A stretch of DNA of 64,000 nucleotides from G965202665 sp965243835 (GTDB taxonomy: Bacteria; Actinomycetota; Acidimicrobiia; Spongiisociales; Spongiisociaceae), in assembly GCA_965243835.1 (NCBI GenBank), contig OZ251578.1, positions 1,240,001 through 1,304,000 of the forward strand, written 5' to 3'. The notes under the pieces are model-generated. The model was not told the origin of the DNA, made no database searches, and saw only the letters and a list, made by a program, of their open reading frames with translations. This document shows positions 18,115-26,889 of the stretch, one piece after another; position 1 is the first letter of the stretch, and each line of letters begins with the position of its first letter. The position numbers and the translations under genes are program-made.

Positions 18115-19458
18115 TCAGCCGTCGGATTTGTCAGCTATCCACAGGTCGGCCACGTTGCAACCGGTGCGGCCCGTTTTCAGCAACGCCCCGGCCCGTTCCA
18201 GAAACGGATAGGCGTTGAACTCCGCCAAGTGGCGGCGGGCGGCCGCCGGGTCGGCAACCGTTTCCCCGTCCACCAGGGCTCCGGCGGCGTCGGTGGGACC
18301 GTCGATGCCGTCGGTTCCCAAAGCCAGAAAACGGTGCGGGGAGGAAGCCAGGCGGAGGGCGGCGGTCAAGGCGGCGTGCTGGTTGCGTCCCCCCCGGCCC
18401 GGGCCGGTTACGGCGAGGGTGGTTTCACCCCAGAACACCCGCGCCGTCCCCTCGGGGATCGCCAGGGCTTTCTCCGCGGCTTGCATGGCGTCGCCCGTCC
18501 AACAGTCGGCGGACAAGGAAGCCTCCACTCCGGCCCCGGTCAGATAAGCGACCGCGGCCCGCCCGGCGTCCCTCCCGTTGGCCAACACCGTTTCCATATC
18601 CTCCTCCCAGTTGCGCGCTTCCCGGATAGCGGCCGCGGAGGGCCCCCCGGCGGCCGCCCCTCTGATCCGGTCGGCGAGGGGTCGGTCGATCCGGTACTCC
18701 TCCAGCAGGATGTCCAGCGGAGGGTGGGAGCGGTCCGGTTGCGGGGGACGGATAGTGGGGCCGGAGGCGACTACCGCCGGATCGGATTCCACATCCGAGA
18801 TGACCAGGGTGACCGCCCGCCCCCGGCACCGGGCGGCCAGTCGTCCGCCTTTCACATCGGACAGGGCCGTCCGCAGACGGTTGATTGCCGCAATGGGGGC
18901 CCGGGAGCTGAGCAACCGGCGATTCAGGGAGCGGATGTCCCGCAACGTCCCCCCGGCGCCGGGCGCTTCCAGCAGGGCCGAGCCTCCCCCTGATATCAAC
19001 GCCAGCAGAATTTCACCCTCGTTCACGCTTTCCGCCAGTTCCAAGGCCGCCTGTCCCGCCGCCCGGCTCCCCGGGCCGGGAATCGGATGATCGCCCACCA
19101 TCAGTTCCGCCCAGTCGGGAACCGGGCCCGGCGCATCCGACGCCACCAGGCCCCGGGAGATGAGGCCGCCCAAAGCCAAGTCGGCTCCGCGGGCCATTCC
19201 CCGGGCCGATTTGCCTACCGCTAGCACCGCTACGCCCGAGGTTTCAAACAGCCGGCCCTTCTGCTCCGTCGCCGATTCCCGGGAGGGTTCCCGCACCCGC
19301 ACTCCGTTCGCCTCGCGGATCAGGGAGCGCTCGGTCAGGCGGGCGGGTTCCACCGCCGCCAAGGCCGCGTCGGCGGCCGCCAGCAACCGGCCGCCGGCCT
19401 CCCGGTCGGCGACGGCGAGCTCGTTGATCAGGTCGGCCAGCGAGGGCGGGGAGGACAC
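18115..19458 (-). CDS. Glycerate 2-kinase (MOFRL family)
   Basis: 447 residues from GTG at 19458. Type II glycerate kinases phosphorylate D-glycerate to 2-phosphoglycerate. Family blocks are VLAVGKSARGMA, GDHPIPGPGSRAAG, LISGGGSALLEAP, LSDVKGGRLA, VISDVESDP, and the C-terminal MOFRL region with GRGGRNQHAAL and LALGTDGIDGPTDAAGA. The GTG overlaps the stop of the upstream PIG-L gene by one base (TAGTG), so the pair is almost certainly co-transcribed. Physiological linkage to the deacetylase is unknown. Confidence 0.92.
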   Translation of the reverse strand: MSSPPSLADLINELAVADREAGGRLLAAADAALAAVEPARLTERSLIREANGVRVREPSRESATEQKGRLFETSGVAVLAVGKSARGMARGADLALGGLISRGLVASDAPGPVPDWAELMVGDHPIPGPGSRAAGQAALELAESVNEGEILLALISGGGSALLEAPGAGGTLRDIRSLNRRLLSSRAPIAAINRLRTALSDVKGGRLAARCRGRAVTLVISDVESDPAVVASGPTIRPPQPDRSHPPLDILLEEYRIDRPLADRIRGAAAGGPSAAAIREARNWEEDMETVLANGRDAGRAAVAYLTGAGVEASLSADCWTGDAMQAAEKALAIPEGTARVFWGETTLAVTGPGRGGRNQHAALTAALRLASSPHRFLALGTDGIDGPTDAAGALVDGETVADPAAARRHLAEFNAYPFLERAGALLKTGRTGCNVADLWIADKSDG

Positions 19459-20210
19459 TAGGGCTCCAGTCTTTTGAACGCTTCCGCCTCCGACATCCCG
19501 TCCGGGGCCGCCTCCCGGGCCCGCCGCTTGATCTCGGCGCGGAAACGCCGGGTCGCCTCCCCGGATTCTCCGGCCCCGTCCAACGTGGTGGCCGACTGGC
19601 TGGAATGGGCCAGCAAAGCCTCCGTCTTGCGCTCCGTAAATCCGGTCGCCTCCTCCCAGTGGTCGGGTTGGTCGGCGGCCCACAACAGCAGAACCCGCGG
19701 GCGGTGCGGTTGCAAACCGCGCTTGAGTTGTTCGGGGAAAAACAAGGGGTCGCGGGCGGCCACTATCCCGTCTACCACCGCCCAGCCGGTCACCCGGTGA
19801 TCGGGATGCCAAAGGTAAGGCCGCCATGGATCGTGGGTGAGCACCGCTTGCGGACGTTGCAGGCGAATCTGCTCGCACACTTGCGCCCGCAGTTCCATGG
19901 AATACTCCAACTCGCCGTCCACAAAGCCCAGGTTGACCACCCCCGTCGCCCCCAGCCGCCGGGCGGCCTCCACCTGTTCCTTGGCCCGGGTCAGCTTCAA
20001 GTCGGCCGGTTTGATCGACGGATCCCAGGAGCCTTTGCTCCCGTCGGTCAACACCATTATGTTGACATGCGCTCCGGCCGCCGCCCATTTGGCCAGGGTG
20101 GCCCCCGCTCCGAACTCGGCGTCGTCCGGATGCGCCCCCACCGCCAGTGCCCGCTCCGGCAAGTCCAGGTTGACGGAGGTCGCGGCGCGGGCGGTGCGGT
20201 AATCAACCAT
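19458..20210 (-). CDS. PIG-L/LmbE family N-acetylglucosamine deacetylase-like protein
   Basis: 250 residues. Zn-dependent deacetylase fold with the signature AVGAHPDDAEFGAG (24-36), the second metal-site segment THDPWRPYLWHPDHRVTG, and NIMVLTDGSKGSW. The family includes MshB and Mca of mycothiol metabolism and deacetylases of sugar conjugates; the sequence alone does not choose between them. It overlaps the glycerate kinase gene by one base and is preceded by a small ORF 12 bases away. Confidence 0.88.
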   Translation of the reverse strand: MVDYRTARAATSVNLDLPERALAVGAHPDDAEFGAGATLAKWAAAGAHVNIMVLTDGSKGSWDPSIKPADLKLTRAKEQVEAARRLGATGVVNLGFVDGELEYSMELRAQVCEQIRLQRPQAVLTHDPWRPYLWHPDHRVTGWAVVDGIVAARDPLFFPEQLKRGLQPHRPRVLLLWAADQPDHWEEATGFTERKTEALLAHSSQSATTLDGAGESGEATRRFRAEIKRRAREAAPDGMSEAEAFKRLEP

Positions 20211-20222
20211 TCCCCCGAACCT

Positions 20223-20378
20223 TTACCGGGCCGAAGTCGTCCATTCCGGGTCGGGTTGAACGGTGTAGCGTCCCTTTTTCCGCTGTTTCTCCGTCATTTG
20301 CTTCCCTTCCTCAATCCAAGGGCGTACGTAATAAATATAGACGGCTACGGTCAACACCGACCTCGCCCAGCCCGTCAT
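20223..20378 (-). CDS. Small putative membrane protein upstream of the PIG-L gene
   Basis: 51 codons from ATG at 20378, ending 12 bases before the PIG-L start. The N-terminal half is hydrophobic (SVLTVAVYIYYV, about 7-18) and the rest is basic and polar (KQRKKGRYTVQPDPEWTTSAR). It has no clear Shine-Dalgarno and no recognised family. It is accepted tentatively because it fills an otherwise empty interval in the right strand and spacing. It could be chance. Confidence 0.45.
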   Translation of the reverse strand: MTGWARSVLTVAVYIYYVRPWIEEGKQMTEKQRKKGRYTVQPDPEWTTSAR

Positions 20379-20380
20379 TG

Positions 20381-20386
20381 TAGAAT
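20381..20386 (+). promoter_or_regulatory. Candidate -10 box of rny
   Basis: TAGAAT lies 53 bases upstream of the rny ATG at the divergent boundary with the small minus-strand ORF. No convincing -35 box was seen. Confidence 0.3.
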
Positions 20387-20438
20387 GGGGGAGTGCGCCG
20401 GTCGGAGAGGGGCCGGGGCGAGGCGAGCGGGAAACGGA

Positions 20439-21968
20439 ATGCAAGTCAGTCTTACGGCGGTGATAGCGGTGGGGGCGTGCGGGGCGATCCTCGGGCTGGC
20501 CCTGTGGGCGTTGGCGGCCGCCCGGCGGGTTCGGAGCAATACGCTGGCCGCCGCGGAGATGGCCGGAGCCCGGCCGGGGCCGCCGGCGGTCGAGCGCGCC
20601 CCGGACGAGAACCGGGCCCGGGTGGACGAGTACCTGGAGCGGGAGCAGGCGGAGTTGGATCAGCGCCGGATGGCGTTGGAGACGGCCGAGGACCGCATCG
20701 CGCAACGGGAGCAGACTTTGGAACAACGGGCCTCCAACCTGGCTTTGCGGGAGCAGATGGCGGTGCGCCGGGAGACGGAAGTCGCCGATTTGCGCACCGA
20801 AGCGGAACGGCTCGGTCAAGACGCCCGGGTCCGACTGGAGCGAATTTCCCTGCTGGACGCCGACGCAGCCAAAGAGGAGTTGCTTAAACAGATTCGGGAA
20901 GAAACCCGCCGGGAGGCGATGCTGATGATGCGGGAAACCGAAATGCGGGTGCGGGAGGAAGCCGATCGCCGGGCCCGCCGCATTCTCACCACCGCCATCG
21001 AACGTTTGGCCGCTCCCGTCACCGTTGAAACCACCGTTTCCACCGTGTCCCTGCCCAACGATGAACTGAAGGGTCGCGTAATCGGGCGGGAGGGCCGCAA
21101 CATTCGGGCTTTCGAGTCGGTAACCGGCGTCAACCTGCTGGTGGACGACACCCCGGAAACGGTGATGGTCAGCTCCTTCGACCCCGTCCGCCGGGAGATC
21201 GCCCGCCTCACTTTGGAAAACCTGGTGGCCAACGGACGCATCCACCCCGCCTCCATCGAAGAGTTCTACGAGAAAGCCCAGACCGAAGTGGAGCAGTCGG
21301 TGCGGGACGCCGGGGAGTGGGCGGTGCTGGAGGCGGAGGCGTCCGGCATCAACCCGGAACTCGTCACCCTGCTGGGCCGCCTCAAATACCGCACCTCATA
21401 CGGCCAGAACGTGCTCAACCACCTGTTGGAAACCGCCCACATCGCCGGCATGCTGGCCTCCGAGTTGGGACTGGACCCCGTCAACGTGAAACGGTCCGCC
21501 TTTTTGCATGACATCGGCAAGGCGGTCAGCCACGAGGTGCAGGGCTCGCATGCCCTGATCGGGGCGGAGATCGCCCGCCGCTTCGGGGAGGACCCGGCGG
21601 TGGTGCACGGGATTGAAGCCCATCACAACGAAGTGGAACCGCGCACTCTGTTGGCTATTATCGTGCAGGCGGCCGACACGGTTTCCGCCGCCCGACCCGG
21701 GGCGCGCAACAACACTTTGCAATCCTACGTCCGCCGCCTGGAAAGAATAGAATCCCTGGTGCGGGAGTTCAGCGGAGTGGACCAGGTGTACGCCATGCAG
21801 GCCGGCCGGGAGGTGCGTATCGTGGTGGACCCGGGGGAGGTGGACGACTTGGCCGCCGCCCACTTGGCCCGCTCGGTGGCCCGTCGCATAGAAACCGACC
21901 TGCACTACCCCAACCACATTCAGGTGACGGTGATCCGGGAAGTGCGGGTCACCGACTACGCCCGTTAG
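20439..21968 (+). CDS. rny: Ribonuclease Y
   Basis: 509 residues from the ATG at 20439, where the typical N-terminal membrane anchor begins (VSLTAVIAVGACGAILGLALW and on to about residue 26); the frame is open further upstream but without homology. A coiled coil (about 50-165) leads to a KH domain (LPNDELKGRVIGREGRNIRAF) and an HD domain with LHDIGKA (His 357, Asp 358) and HHNEVEP. It is a membrane-bound endoribonuclease initiating mRNA decay. Next gene is miaB, 20 bases on. Confidence 0.95.
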   Translation: MQVSLTAVIAVGACGAILGLALWALAAARRVRSNTLAAAEMAGARPGPPAVERAPDENRARVDEYLEREQAELDQRRMALETAEDRIAQREQTLEQRASNLALREQMAVRRETEVADLRTEAERLGQDARVRLERISLLDADAAKEELLKQIREETRREAMLMMRETEMRVREEADRRARRILTTAIERLAAPVTVETTVSTVSLPNDELKGRVIGREGRNIRAFESVTGVNLLVDDTPETVMVSSFDPVRREIARLTLENLVANGRIHPASIEEFYEKAQTEVEQSVRDAGEWAVLEAEASGINPELVTLLGRLKYRTSYGQNVLNHLLETAHIAGMLASELGLDPVNVKRSAFLHDIGKAVSHEVQGSHALIGAEIARRFGEDPAVVHGIEAHHNEVEPRTLLAIIVQAADTVSAARPGARNNTLQSYVRRLERIESLVREFSGVDQVYAMQAGREVRIVVDPGEVDDLAAAHLARSVARRIETDLHYPNHIQVTVIREVRVTDYAR

Positions 21969-21988
21969 CGTTAGCGAGGAACGCCGCC

Positions 21989-23410
21989 ATGACCGCCGTT
22001 TTCCTGGACGACCCCCGTCGCCGCCCGGCCTCCGCCGCCGGGCCGGACGCGCCCGGCCCCCCCGCCGAAAGGCGGCGCCCCACCCGCGCCGGCCGCCGTT
22101 ACTTTCTGCGCACCTTCGGCTGTCAGATGAACGAGCACGACAGCGAGCGGGTGGCGGGCTTGTTCGAAGCGGACGGAATGACCCCCGCCCCGCGTATGGA
22201 AACCGCGGATGTGATTTTCATCAACACCTGCACCATCCGGGGGAACGCCGACAACCGGCTGTACGGCAACCTGGGCCAACTGAAGACCCTGAAAGACGCC
22301 GATCCGGGCCGGATGCTGATCGTGGGGGGATGCGCCGCTCAAAAAGACCGGGAGTTGGTCCGGGAGCGCGCCCCCTGGGTGGACGTAGTGTTGGGCACCC
22401 ACAACCTGGGCCGGGTGCTGCACCTGCTCGATCAGGCCGAGGAGTGGGGGCCGGTGACCGAAATAGCCGACGAGATGAACGCCATGCCCTCCGATCTGCC
22501 CGCCCGCCGGGAAACCGACCATTCGGCCTGGGTGACCATCCAGATCGGTTGCAACAACACCTGCACTTTCTGCATCGTGCCCGCCGTGCGGGGGCCGGAG
22601 ATCAGCCGCCGTCCCGGGGATGTGATACGGGAAGTGGAAAGCCTGGCCGCCCAGGGGGTGGTGGAGGTGACCCTGCTCGGACAGAACGTCAACACCTACG
22701 GGCGGGATTTGGCCATAGACGGCCGCCGCCGTCCCATTTTCGCCGACCTGTTGCGCCGGGTGGGGGAGACTAAGGGGATAAAACGCGTCCGGTTCACCAG
22801 CCCCCATCCCAACGACTTCCGTCCGGAAGTGGCGCAGGCGATGGCCGAAACCGCCGCCGTGTGCGAGCATCTCCATTTTCCGCTTCAGTCCGGTTCGGAC
22901 CGCATCCTGGCCGCCATGCACCGCGGCTACACCGCGGACAAATATCTGAAACGGTTGGCGATGGCCCGGGAAACGGTGCCCGACCTGACCGTTTCCACCG
23001 ACATCATCGTCGGCTTCCCCGGCGAAACCGAAGAGGACTTTCAGCGCACGTTGGATGTGGTGGAAACCGCCCGTTTCGACCATGCCTACATGTTCTTGTT
23101 CTCGGCCCGTCCCGGCACCAGGGCGGCGCAGATGACCGACCGCCATGTCCCGACCGCGGTCGCCAAAGAACGGTTCCGCCGCCTCACCGAAACGCAGACC
23201 GCCATCGGGGCGGAGCGCAACCGCAGCCGGGTGGGGCGGCGCCTGGAAGTAATGACGGAGGGGCCCTCCCGCAAAGATCCGGATACGGCCACCGCCCGCA
23301 CCCGGGGCAACACGGTGACGCATATCCCGGGCCGATACCCGCCCGGAACCCTGCTGGAAGCGGACATCGTGGACGCCGCCCGGCATTACCTGATGGGGGT
23401 CCCCGCCTGA
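21989..23410 (+). CDS. miaB: tRNA-2-methylthio-N6-dimethylallyladenosine synthase MiaB
   Basis: 473 residues. A radical-SAM methylthiotransferase for A37 of tRNAs reading U-starting codons. The N-terminal UPF0004 domain has FGCQMNEHDSE, NTCTIR and GGCAAQKD, which bind the auxiliary cluster. The radical-SAM motif CNNTCTFC has Cys 188, 192 and 195, and a TRAM domain closes the protein. The first 35 residues are a variable Pro/Arg-rich extension. Its stop overlaps the presumptive CTG start of miaA. Confidence 0.96.
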   Translation: MTAVFLDDPRRRPASAAGPDAPGPPAERRRPTRAGRRYFLRTFGCQMNEHDSERVAGLFEADGMTPAPRMETADVIFINTCTIRGNADNRLYGNLGQLKTLKDADPGRMLIVGGCAAQKDRELVRERAPWVDVVLGTHNLGRVLHLLDQAEEWGPVTEIADEMNAMPSDLPARRETDHSAWVTIQIGCNNTCTFCIVPAVRGPEISRRPGDVIREVESLAAQGVVEVTLLGQNVNTYGRDLAIDGRRRPIFADLLRRVGETKGIKRVRFTSPHPNDFRPEVAQAMAETAAVCEHLHFPLQSGSDRILAAMHRGYTADKYLKRLAMARETVPDLTVSTDIIVGFPGETEEDFQRTLDVVETARFDHAYMFLFSARPGTRAAQMTDRHVPTAVAKERFRRLTETQTAIGAERNRSRVGRRLEVMTEGPSRKDPDTATARTRGNTVTHIPGRYPPGTLLEADIVDAARHYLMGVPA

Positions 23411-24321
23411 GGGCGGTCATAGCCCTGCTCGGTCTCACCGCCTCCGGCAAAAGCGGCTTGGCGTTGTCTTTAGCGGAGGAAATGCGGGCGGAGATACTGT
23501 CGGTGGATTCGGTGCAGGTGTACCGGGGAATGGACATCGGAGCCGCCAAACCTTCCGCCGCCGACCGGGCCCGCATACCCCACCATATGCTGGACCTGGT
23601 CCCCCCGGAAACGGATTACACGGTCGCCGAATTCCAAGCCGAGGGGAGGCGGGTGATGGCGGAGGCGCAAGACCGGGGGGCGACTCTCATTCTGGCCGGC
23701 GGATCGGGTTTGTATTACCGGGCCTTGGTGGACCCGTTGGAGTTCCCCCCCGGCGACCCGGAGGTCAGACGGGGGGTGGACGAGATGTCCGAAGAGGGCG
23801 CCCGGGCCGAGTTGCTGGCCGCCGACCCGGACGCCCCCCGTCATGTCGACTTGGCCAACCCCCGCCGGGTGCGCCGCGCCGTGGAGGTGATCCGCATGGG
23901 CGGACCCCCTCCTTCCCGCCGCTCCGGACGGGAGTCGGCCCTGAAAGTGCGGGACTACCGGGGGGGCGCGCCGGCGCTGGCCTTGGGGCTGGATCCGGGT
24001 CCGGCCCTGGCCGGGCGGGTGAAGTCCCGTCTGGCGGGGATGGTGCGGGAGGGGCTGATGGAAGAAGTGGCGGGGCTGGACGGGAGGTTGGGACGCAACG
24101 CCTCGCAAGCGGTCGGCTACAAGCAACTCCTGCCGGCGGTGCGGGGGGAGGTCCCGTTGGAGGAGGGAATGCGCCGGGCGGAGTCGGCCACCATGAGGCT
24201 GGCCCGACGGCAACGCACCTTTTTCCGCCGCGACCCCCGCATCCGGTGGATGCCATGGGAAGATGATCCCGACGGAATGCTCCGGTCCGCCCGCCGGTTG
24301 CTCGCAGAAATGGAGGGGTAG
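23407..24321 (+). CDS. miaA: tRNA dimethylallyltransferase MiaA, apparent CTG start
   Basis: 304 residues if translation begins at CTG 23407. MiaA adds the dimethylallyl group to A37, the substrate for MiaB. The P-loop GLTASGKS starts at residue 8, followed by ILSVDSVQVYRGMDIGAAKP, ILAGGSGLYYRAL and NPRRVRRAVEV. No ATG, GTG or TTG occurs in frame near the start of homology. The CTG overlaps the miaB stop as CTGA, mirroring the ATGA and GTGA overlaps used elsewhere here. It ends in TAG overlapping the dapF GTG. Confidence 0.93.
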   Translation: MRAVIALLGLTASGKSGLALSLAEEMRAEILSVDSVQVYRGMDIGAAKPSAADRARIPHHMLDLVPPETDYTVAEFQAEGRRVMAEAQDRGATLILAGGSGLYYRALVDPLEFPPGDPEVRRGVDEMSEEGARAELLAADPDAPRHVDLANPRRVRRAVEVIRMGGPPPSRRSGRESALKVRDYRGGAPALALGLDPGPALAGRVKSRLAGMVREGLMEEVAGLDGRLGRNASQAVGYKQLLPAVRGEVPLEEGMRRAESATMRLARRQRTFFRRDPRIRWMPWEDDPDGMLRSARRLLAEMEG

Positions 24322-25094
24322 TGGATTTTCTGAAAATGGAAGGTTTGGGAAACGACTTCGCGGTGCTGGAAGGGGAGCGCCCCGGCCCGGAAACCGTCCG
24401 CCGTTTGTGCGACCGCCGCACCGGGGTGGGGGCGGACGGCGTGTTGCGGGTGTCGCCCGCCTCCCGCCCGCAGGCGGCTTTGCGCATGGAATACTGGAAC
24501 GCCGACGGGTCGCCGGCCGAGATGTGCGGCAACGGCCTGCGTTGCGCAGCCCGTTACGGATACGAGCGGGGCTGGACCGACCGCGCCGAATTCATTGTGG
24601 AAACCCCGGTGGGGGGGTTACGGGCGGCGCTGGTCGACCCGGGCCGTCCGGAAATGTGGCGGGTGGAGTTGGGAGACTATGCGGTGGGAGGGGAAATCGT
24701 CATTGAGGGGAGGCGGTTCACGAAGGCGACGGTGGGCAATCCGCATGTCGTTACTTTTGCGGACGACCCCGATTCGGTTCCGGTGGATGAGGTGGGACCC
24801 CGGGTGGAAAACGATCCCGCTTTCCCCGACCGGGTCAATGTGGGGTTCGCCGCCCCCGACCCGGAATCCGGGGGTTTGCGGTTGCGGGTGTGGGAGCGGG
24901 GAGTGGGGGAGACCCGGGCTTGCGGCACCGGAGCGGCCGCGGCCGCGGCCGTAGCCGCGGTCCGCGGCTGGGCCGCTTCCCCGGTGACGGTGAGGTTGCG
25001 GGGCGGCCCCCTGCAAGTGGATTTGGAAGGGGGCCGGGCCTGGCTGACCGGCCCCGCCCGCAATGTCTTCCGCGGGACCCTGGAGACGGGCTGA
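24321..25094 (+). CDS. dapF: Diaminopimelate epimerase
   Basis: 257 residues from a GTG that shares one base with the miaA stop. It epimerises LL- to meso-diaminopimelate for peptidoglycan and lysine. Both active-site cysteines are present: AEMCGNGLRC (Cys 69) and ETRACGTGAAAAA (Cys 201). The N-terminal MEGLGNDFAVLE and GVGADGVL motifs are intact. The 3' half (about 24615-25094) is the parent of three decayed tandem copies immediately downstream. Confidence 0.96.
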   Translation: MDFLKMEGLGNDFAVLEGERPGPETVRRLCDRRTGVGADGVLRVSPASRPQAALRMEYWNADGSPAEMCGNGLRCAARYGYERGWTDRAEFIVETPVGGLRAALVDPGRPEMWRVELGDYAVGGEIVIEGRRFTKATVGNPHVVTFADDPDSVPVDEVGPRVENDPAFPDRVNVGFAAPDPESGGLRLRVWERGVGETRACGTGAAAAAAVAAVRGWAASPVTVRLRGGPLQVDLEGGRAWLTGPARNVFRGTLETG

Positions 25095-25564
25095 CCCGGA
25101 GCCGGCGCCGCGCGTTGCGGGTCAACAGGTTGGATGCCCGGCGCGGGCTGGGAATGGCGCTTTTGCGTTTAGGGGGAGCGAGGTGGAGGCGGCGGTGGCG
25201 GGTGAAGTGTTTGCCGGTGGTGGTTCGTTTGCGTTGGCGGGCGCTCCCCGATTGAGGTTCCGGTGGGTGAGGTTGGGCCTGGGGTGGAATTTCGATCCCG
25301 TTTCCCCGATCGGGTGAATGTGGGGTTCGCCGCCCCCGACCCGGAATCCGGGGGTTTGCGGTTGCGGGTGTGGGAGCGGGGAGTGGGGGAGACCCGGGGT
25401 TGCGGCGCCGGAGCGTCGGCAGGCTGTGGATGTGGCCCGCGGCTGGGCCGCTTCTCCGGTGACGGTGAGGTTGCTGGGCGGTCGTCTGTGAGTGGGTTTG
25501 GGTGTGGGTCGGGCTTGGTTGACCGGCCCTGTCTGTAATGTTTTGCGCGGGGCCTTGGAGATGA
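25095..25564 (+). pseudogene. Decayed dapF fragment, copy 1
   Basis: Begins directly after the dapF stop and ends at the equivalent of that stop. Translated segments still resemble DapF (VAGEVFAGGGSFALAGAP, FPDRVNVGFAAPDPESGG, WERGVGETRGCGAGA), but in changing frames, and a block equivalent to HVVTFADDPDS is missing. A 91-codon ORF (GTG 25263 to 25538, GAGG five bases before the GTG) persists. Whether it is translated is unknown. Confidence 0.8.
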
Positions 25565-26046
25565 CCGGAACGGGTTCTGCGCGTTGCGGGCAACAGGTTG
25601 GATGTCTGGTGCGGGTTGGTAAATGGCGCTTTTTGCGTTTAGGGGGGGTGGGGTGTTGGCGGCGGGGGAGGTGGAGGTGGTGGGTGAAGTGTTTGCCGGT
25701 GGTGGTTCGTTTGCGTTGGCGGGCGCTCCCCGATTGAGGTTCCGGTGGGTGAGGTTGGGCCTGGGGTGGAATTTCGATCCCGTTTCCCGGATCGGGTGAA
25801 TGTGGGGTTCGCCGCCGCCGACCCGGAATCCGGGGGTTTGGGGTTGCGGGTGTGGGAGCGGGGAGTGGGGGAGACCCGGGCTTGCGGCGCTGGAGCGTCG
25901 GCGGGCTGTGGATGCGGCCCGCGGCTGGGCTGCCTCCCCGGTGACGGTGAGGTTGCTGGGCGGTCGTCTGTGAGTGGGTTTGGGCGGGGGTCGGGTTTGG
26001 TTGACCGGTCCTGTCTGTAATGTTTTGCGCGGGGCCTTGGAGATGA
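25565..26046 (+). pseudogene. Decayed dapF fragment, copy 2
   Basis: 482 bp, clearly closer to copy 1 than to dapF itself outside the core, so it arose by amplification of an already altered unit. It carries a 91-codon ORF (25745-26020) in the same place and of the same length as copy 1, with ETRACGAGA retaining the catalytic-cysteine neighbourhood. Confidence 0.8.
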
Positions 26047-26512
26047 CCGGAACGGGTTCTGCGCGTTGCGGGGTAACAGGTTGGATGCCCGGTGCGGGTT
26101 GGTAAATGGCGCTTTTTGCGTTTAGGGGGGGTGGGGTGTTGGCGGCGGGGGAGACGGAGGTGGTGGGTGAAGTGTTTGCTGGTGGTGGTTCGTTTGCGTT
26201 GGCGGGCGCTCCCCGATTGAGGTTCCGGTGGGTGAGGTTGGGCCTGGGGTGGAATTCGATATCGTTTTCCCGGATCGGGTGAATGTGGGGTTCGCCGCCG
26301 ACTCGGAAGATGGTGTTTTTGGGGTTGCGGGTGTGGGAGCGGGTGGTGGGGGAGATCCGGGGTTGCGGTGCCGGAGCGGCCGCAACCGCGGTTATGCTGT
26401 TTCTCTGGTGACGGTGAGGTTGCTGGGCGGTCGTCTGTGAGTGGGTTTGGGTGGGGGCCGGGTTTGGTTGACCGGCCCTGTCTGTAATGTTTTGCGCGGA
26501 CCCTTGGAGAAG
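26047..26512 (+). pseudogene. Decayed dapF fragment, copy 3, most diverged
   Basis: The last unit; the FAAPDPESGG block has become FAADSEDGVFG and the ORF (26228-26440) is shortened to 70 codons by a frame change. Similarity ends at about 26512 (CCCTTGGAGA), giving the downstream border of the array. Confidence 0.75.
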
Positions 26513-26889
26513 GGGGCGACCGCAAGCGGGGTCACGCGTTCGAACTTTGCCAGCGGCGCTTCCTTGGCGGGGGCGGCAGGTATGCGCGGGGTATGGTCGC
26601 ATAGGGGGGTCGGTGCGGTTGTGGATCAGTCGGTGTTCGGGAGGCCCGGTTGCGTTTGGCGAGGATGCGTAAACAAGGCGAAGGTATGTTGCGCGGTCAT
26701 CGGTCGGTTTCCGGGGGACTGCCTTGCCCGAGCGGGCGCAGGGCCAGTCCGTCGCACGCTCGTATTTGCTTGGGACTGCCTCCATCGCCCTTTCAAATTG
26801 GTGATGCATTTTCTCGGAACGGGGGACGGTTCCCCCGGCTACGACTGAGAGACCGCTTTCTTTACGCGGAGGGCCGTGTCCGTCGTTCC
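26513..26889. other. Intergenic stretch without a recognisable gene
   Basis: 377 bases between the dapF array and the solitary hicB-like gene. Short frames are open on both strands but none has a ribosome-binding site together with recognisable homology. A small hairpin (CGGGGG, loop ACGGTT, CCCCCG at 26820-26837) has no T tract. No hicA-like frame was found here. Confidence 0.6.

Larger units (their letters stand above)
24615..26512 (+). repeat. Tandem array derived from the dapF 3' half (parent plus three copies)
   Basis: Four head-to-tail units of about 480 bp: the dapF segment 24615-25094, then 25095-25564, 25565-26046 and 26047-26512. Anchors recur with regular spacing: the string ATTGAGGTTCCGGTGGGTGA starts at 25251, 25733 and 26216, and its parent equivalent near 24772. 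An 82-base run is identical between parent (24837-24918) and copy 1 (25317-25398). Outside such cores the copies have drifted toward G and T and carry frameshifts. No intact dapF frame survives in the copies. Confidence 0.9.

Noticed and set aside
24615..26512. Insertion sequence or integrated element
   Set aside because: No transposase, integrase or terminal inverted repeats. Unit borders coincide with the dapF stop.
26516..26889. A HicA toxin gene partnering the HicB-like protein
   Set aside because: No frame of 55-70 codons with the HicA double-stranded RNA-binding pattern or its His motif was found on either strand.
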